From Chromera velia (Eukaryota; Sar; Chromeraceae), in assembly GCA_018398765.1 (NCBI GenBank), contig JAHBMJ010000334.1, positions 1-50,939 of the forward strand: a stretch of 50,939 bases of DNA, given 5' to 3'. Shown here one piece after another: positions 46,887-50,939 of the stretch. The position numbers and the translations under genes are program-made. The notes beneath the pieces were generated by a model. The model did not search any database. It was not told where the DNA came from and worked only from the letters and a program-made list of their open reading frames with translations. How positions within the stretch are numbered: position 1 is the stretch's first letter; each line of letters begins with the position of its first letter.

Positions 46887-48135
46887 CTACACCAAGTTGC
46901 ATAGACCTGCCTGCAGAATTTCCGGGTGCACTGTTAGCTGACAGACCTTGTACGCAAGCGTCTCGAGCATGCTCCTGGTCCTGCAAACAGGTTGAGGGGA
47001 GAGGTCTTTAAATAAAAACAGAAGTGAGCTTCACATGATTGGGTACGAGCAGGAAAGGAATCCGGTGATTTCAGAGGAAAAGTCTCGCCCCAAAAAGACA
47101 GGTCAAGCCGGCCCGAGACAAAACAAATCTTCAGGCTGAATAGAGTGCCAATCAGAGCACATCAATCTGATTGTGGATGGGTGCGATGTCTAAAGGCGGC
47201 TGGCGGCAGAAACTTGACTTCAAAAAAGAGCCCATCGCTGTTTGAACATAGCATCGTCTGTTATGGAGGGAAAATATCCGTCTCGTCTCGTCGGACACAC
47301 CTTCTGTTTCCCCTTTCTTCGCTTGCACATCCCCCTGCACGCACATGAAGAGGCTACAAGAGCAGACATCATCTTCAAGATTATGTATAAACAGTTGCTT
47401 TACCCCTTGGAGTCCTCGTAAGCCTCGGAGAGGCTGACCAGATCGCACGTCCAGCCGATGTCCACTTTCTTGAGGGCGGTGAGGAACGCCTTTTTTGTCA
47501 CTTGTGATAGACGTTCTCAGGCTGTAAGCAATACACAAGGTTCGAAAGAGAAGAGTCACGCAGACACATGCAAATCGAAGCTCATGGAAATACAGAGCGA
47601 CAAAAAGAGAAATTCAAAGAGATCAACTGTCACAAAGGAAAAGAAGCCACCCATGCAAGAAACCAGACGTACATAGAAAAGGAATAGAGGATAAAAGCAA
47701 AGGAGAGGAAACAGACGACCATGTCAAGGAATAATCCATTGCGGACTCACTCCTGTCAGATGGAAGGCCTTGAGAAGACATCGCTAAGGAAGCCTCCGTC
47801 CCTTCTTTGCTGCTTTGCTTCACCAGCGGGATGCAAATGGCATCTTCCTTGAAGTCTCTCAAACGAAAAAACTGGTGTTGCTTGGAAAACCGCACGGACG
47901 CCCTTTCTTTCACTTTCTCCTTCACTTCCACTCCCATTTCCCCCCCCTCAACCTCGAACCCTCCGCTGGCAAACACGTGGAATGGGGGCATCCACGGTGT
48001 TGTTGACACACCCACTCCAGCAGAGGAGAGAGACACCGAAACGGTCCCCTGAAACACAGCGTCGGATATCCCGTTTACCGAAGGCGGTACCGTCAGCAGG
48101 AATCCGATCCAGAGGATAGTAGGCGCCTCTTTCAT
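46887..48135 (-). CDS. Secreted protein of unknown function, 196 aa, three exons
   Basis: Exons 48135-47751, 47515-47404 and 46980-46887, with phases 1 and 2 matching across both introns. Donors are GTGAGT and GTAAAG; the last acceptor follows a good pyrimidine tract (CAACCTGTTTGCAG). Residues 1-22 form a signal peptide (MKEAPTILWIGFLLTVPPS). A mixed domain follows (FASGGFEVEGGEMGVEV, FFRLRDFKEDAICIPL), then a helical C-terminal part (TKKAFLTALKKVDIGWTC, LVSLSEAYEDSKG, MLETLAYKVCQLTVHPEIL) ending LCNLV-TAG. Three cysteines lie in the C-terminal half and one near residue 100. No family is recognised. The acceptor of exon 2 (CCTGAG) is unusual; it is chosen because the earlier TTACAG would bring TGA into frame. 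Confidence 0.6.
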
Positions 48136-49276
48136 GCATGCTTTCAGAGCGAAGCTCCATACTGCACACTCAATTATGCACATGCAAACGCAAATGTGAG
48201 TTCTCATGTTCAAAGCAGGCATGCAGGTGGACAAAGGGGGACTCGGATACATCTCAATACAGGTAGAAGGCGAGATCGCAAAACGGAAAGACAAAGCGTC
48301 ACATACAGAAACGCACTCAATCTTCTAGTTGCATCGTCACTTGCAAAAATTGTTTTAATCTGTCGGTATGGATCTATCCATTCCCCTCGCATCGATCCCA
48401 GCCTGGCTGCCTATCTACCTGATTTACTCACTCACTCGCTGACTTTGTGATACTCTCTAACTATTAGGTGGGCCTCATTTCATACGTTGTATGAACCTGG
48501 CACCCTTTAATTCATTCTCTCTTGAACAGACTGGTCGACTCAAAGATGCAAAGCTGGTACACCAGATCCCCCTCTAACGCTTACGCACAATCTAAATGTG
48601 CTGGTCCCCCCACACATCCTTTTCTCCATCTTTATCTGTCCCCCCGCACATCTCTCTCTCAATCTCTATCTCTTCTCCCATGCACGCATCCCTCACCCAA
48701 TCTCTATCTGACGCTCACGCGCACCCAGCGAATACAGCGTTTCTTACCATTAATTCAAACAGTCATGGTCATGCAAGAGAGTGACAGGATGTTTACGGTT
48801 GCAGCTCTCTTTGAACGGCCCCTTGCGGCACGTTCAAAAGAAGTGGAAAGCAAGCCGCTTGCAACAAATGGGAGAACAAAAAAGAGAAAAGACAAAAGGT
48901 GAGGGAACAGTCCACCCCCAGTTAAGAGAGAGACCACAACAGGAGACAGGAAGAAGAGGCACATGCACATGGACATGCAGAAAGAAAACAAAAAAATCGA
49001 AGCACAGATGCAGATTAAAATTGGCAAATAAGTGATAAACGTAGGGTACAATGGAGTCGAGAGGAAATGGAGGAGGGGAAAGGAAAAAGAAAATCGATGC
49101 AACAACTCAACCAATCTCTCACAACGCACAAAAAAAAAGAACAAACAAAACTCGACCTGAAAACTCATGACACAGCATAGTGAAAGTGAAAATAAAGAAA
49201 TTTTCAGAAACATTACATTTTTTATAAGACCATGAATGAGAGCCTGCTGGCAGAGAACAGGTTTGCACACACTCAC
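48136..49276. other. Intergenic or intronic, no exon assigned
   Basis: Short CTCTCT/CATCTC-rich stretches. No coding segment I can support, though the coiled-coil frame at 49277-49808 ends in a GTGAGT donor and should have a downstream exon here. Confidence 0.4.
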
Positions 49277-49808
49277 TCCGCTCTGAAAGAACACATGGAA
49301 GCTCCGAGACAACGACGGCTTTAGCTACTTCTGGAAGATGCTCCTTCTGCTCCGCCTTCCTTGTCATCTCTGCTGTCAGCAGGAAGTTCTGTGTGGCCAC
49401 TATGATGGCCTGGGCTGACATCTCTGCTTCTCCCTTCGCCTTCTTCGCTTCCTCCAGCTCCTCCTTCCCCGCTTCTTCGCCCGCAAGATTCTCCTTTGCC
49501 CTTTGAGCTTCAGCAGCCACTTGGTGGCCCTAGAAAACCTGCAGATAAAGGTTGGCCCCCACATCTTCGAATGCCTCCCTATCGTGGAGGAGCTGGTGGA
49601 GGAGGGCCTCCAGAAGGGCTCTGGATAATGAGCCCATGGCTCTCCAGAGGAGGCAGGCAGCAATGTGCTCCTCTCTGGTAGCTTCCTCACCCAACTTCTC
49701 TCCAGAACAGAACGGAAACCAACGAGGAGCAGCAGAGGTCAGCTGCTCGACGGCCGCAAGCCCCTGAAGGCCCTACCACAAGAGGCCCAAGAACGCGACG
49801 AAGCCCAT
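49277..49808 (-). pseudogene. Signal-peptide / coiled-coil protein frame with two in-frame TAGs
   Basis: From ATG 49808 one frame runs 177 codons to a GTGAGT donor after 49277. It is interrupted only by TAG at 49775-49773 (after MGFVAFLGLLW) and TAG at 49532-49530 (after LYLQVF). Either side reads like continuous protein: a signal-peptide-like start, LLEALLHQLLHDREAFEDV, then a charged coiled coil (ENLAGEEAGKEELEEAKKAK). An acceptor-like CTCTTGCAG lies just upstream of the ATG, so a 5' UTR intron is likely. Possible explanations are a young pseudogene, sequence error, stop-codon readthrough, or unrecognised splicing. For the second TAG, removing the 33 bases from GTGGGG to TTTCTAG keeps the frame. 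TAG clearly ends other genes in this window. Confidence 0.5.
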
Positions 49809-50432
49809 TTTGTCTGAGACTGCAAGAGATGGAGGAGAGGAAGCATACACAAGACTTCAGAAAAGCCTCCTGGAGAAAGGTGAGCTTAAAAAGATATGGA
49901 CGTGAATCGACGAGTGCGCACCAAAGCACGCAAATACATGTGCATGCGTGATGGAAAAGAGGTCAGATGCATGCATTCCTAAAAAGAGGCCCGGAAACTT
50001 TGTGTCAAAGTGTCGGAGCAGAGCACTGCCATATACAAAGAAGGCAGCCCCTTCTCAATGTTCATTGCAGATCAAGAGGCTATATACCACTTACATGTGG
50101 CTGTCGTGTGCAGCGGATAAATACTTATATGCGCATGTATATTCCTCCATCCATCTTTCTACATCAGAATCAGTGGAACATTCACTCCTGCATTGGGGTC
50201 CCTCCGTCTCACGACCATAAAGGGGGAGGAACTGACCGCGATTGCTGAGTCGACTTCTCACCACCTCTTGATAGACCACCTCTTTTTCTCTTCACCTCTT
50301 AACTATAGACGGGCAGAAAGCAAGTTCACCCACCTGTCAGAAGTACATGACAAATATACATGTATAATCGATGTGGCGGCGCATGTAACTACTAGATAGG
50401 AGCTAGTTAAATTATAAAAACGACGCATATAT
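49809..50432. other. 5' flank, no gene seen
   Basis: Contains ATGCATGC motifs (about 49941 and 49968) upstream of the coiled-coil frame, as in other 5' regions of the window. Confidence 0.4.
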
Positions 50433-50770
50433 GCCCTGGCCCTTGAATTGTGACCAAATGGGCGTATACCACCTTAACGTACCTACAAACAAACACCTGC
50501 CGACACCCACTAACTCGCACACAGACAAACACTATGCCACCCTTTGCTCTTATATTTTGCGCCATTGTCGCACGTTTGTCATCGACGCACGTGCGCGCGA
50601 TGAGAGCGCTTACACCGCTTTTAGATAGGGCCCCACACCTGGAGCTGGCCATTTTTTTTTGACAAAAAAAAAAAAGAATTGAAAAATGAAAAAGAAAACC
50701 ATACAGATTCATCCATATAGATCAGTCGATGCAAAGGATGGTTGAATGGTCAAAATTCAAGGGCCAGGGC
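50433..50770. mobile_element. MITE-like element with 24-bp terminal inverted repeats
   Basis: The left end starts GCCCTGGCCCTTGAATTG. The right end (50747-50770) is its reverse complement over 24 bases with one mismatch. The interior of about 290 bp has no transposase, only poly-T/poly-A runs. No clear target-site duplication is seen in the flanks. Confidence 0.65.
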
Positions 50771-50939
50771 TTCGTAGAGTCAAACCATAAAAACGCGTTT
50801 TTCTTGAAATGACTTCTTTTTCTTTCTGACTGATAGAACACGCGAACGGAAGGAAAAGGCCACCCAACCGACCTACCACAAGTAACCGACCCACTTGTGT
50901 TCTCTCCCTGCCTGCCTTCTTCGCTTCTCTCTCTTTTTT

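Noticed and set aside
49277-49808. Variant nuclear code with TAG as glutamine
   Set aside because: Both secreted paralogues and the 196-aa gene end at TAG just after conserved or complete C-termini, so TAG is used as a stop here.

Overview
The window is eukaryotic nuclear DNA from a protist. The genes are split by GT-AG introns with donors such as GTCAGT, GTGAGT and GTGGGT. Introns are full of CA/GT, GA and tetranucleotide microsatellites, and gene-flanking DNA carries TGCATGC motifs. A chromerid-type alveolate alga (Chromera-like) is my best guess, from gene style and the AP2-like TGCATGC motif; this is inference and the species is not proven. There are two real assembly gaps (31769-32060 and the 3-base run at 41903-41905), plus a single N at 11590 that joins two identical 837-bp blocks.

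Layout. 2-565: C-terminal end of a retroelement protein. 2051-8408 (-): a 14-exon kelch / Gln-rich / BTB-BACK protein. 8981-13659 (+): a mitochondrial-carrier (SLC25-type) gene, divergent from the kelch gene across a 572-bp GC-rich spacer. 13.7-22.6 kb: AT-rich DNA with a decayed non-LTR retrotransposon (15.4-17.2 kb) and a second copy of its 3' part (20.0-20.5 kb). 23140-25376 (-): a RING / TRAF-zinc-finger / MATH protein. 26153-26986 (+): an intronless ankyrin-repeat protein, divergent from the TRAF-like gene. 29502-30794 (-) and 32525-33805 (-): two intronless paralogues encoding secreted proteins with a shared cysteine-containing N-terminal domain and long acidic disordered tails. 34-38.7 kb: AT-rich DNA in which I see no gene. 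38715-46168 (-): a gene whose middle is a ten-fold array of a 702-bp intron-plus-exon unit. 46887-48135 (-): a three-exon secreted protein of unknown function. 49277-49808 (-): a signal-peptide/coiled-coil reading frame broken by two in-frame TAG codons. 50433-50770: a MITE-like inverted-repeat element.

The genes do not form an operon or pathway. The kelch-BTB and RING-TRAF proteins both belong to ubiquitin-ligase-type families, but their proximity need not mean anything. The most novel items are the tandemly duplicated 63-bp exon array, where substitutions between copies are mostly synonymous in one frame, and the pair of lineage-specific secreted acidic proteins.

Exon boundaries were worked out by hand from splice signals, reading-frame phase and family motifs. 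Where phase and domain content agree (kelch, TRAF, most of the carrier, the 196-aa secreted protein) I am fairly confident. First and last exons are the weakest parts.
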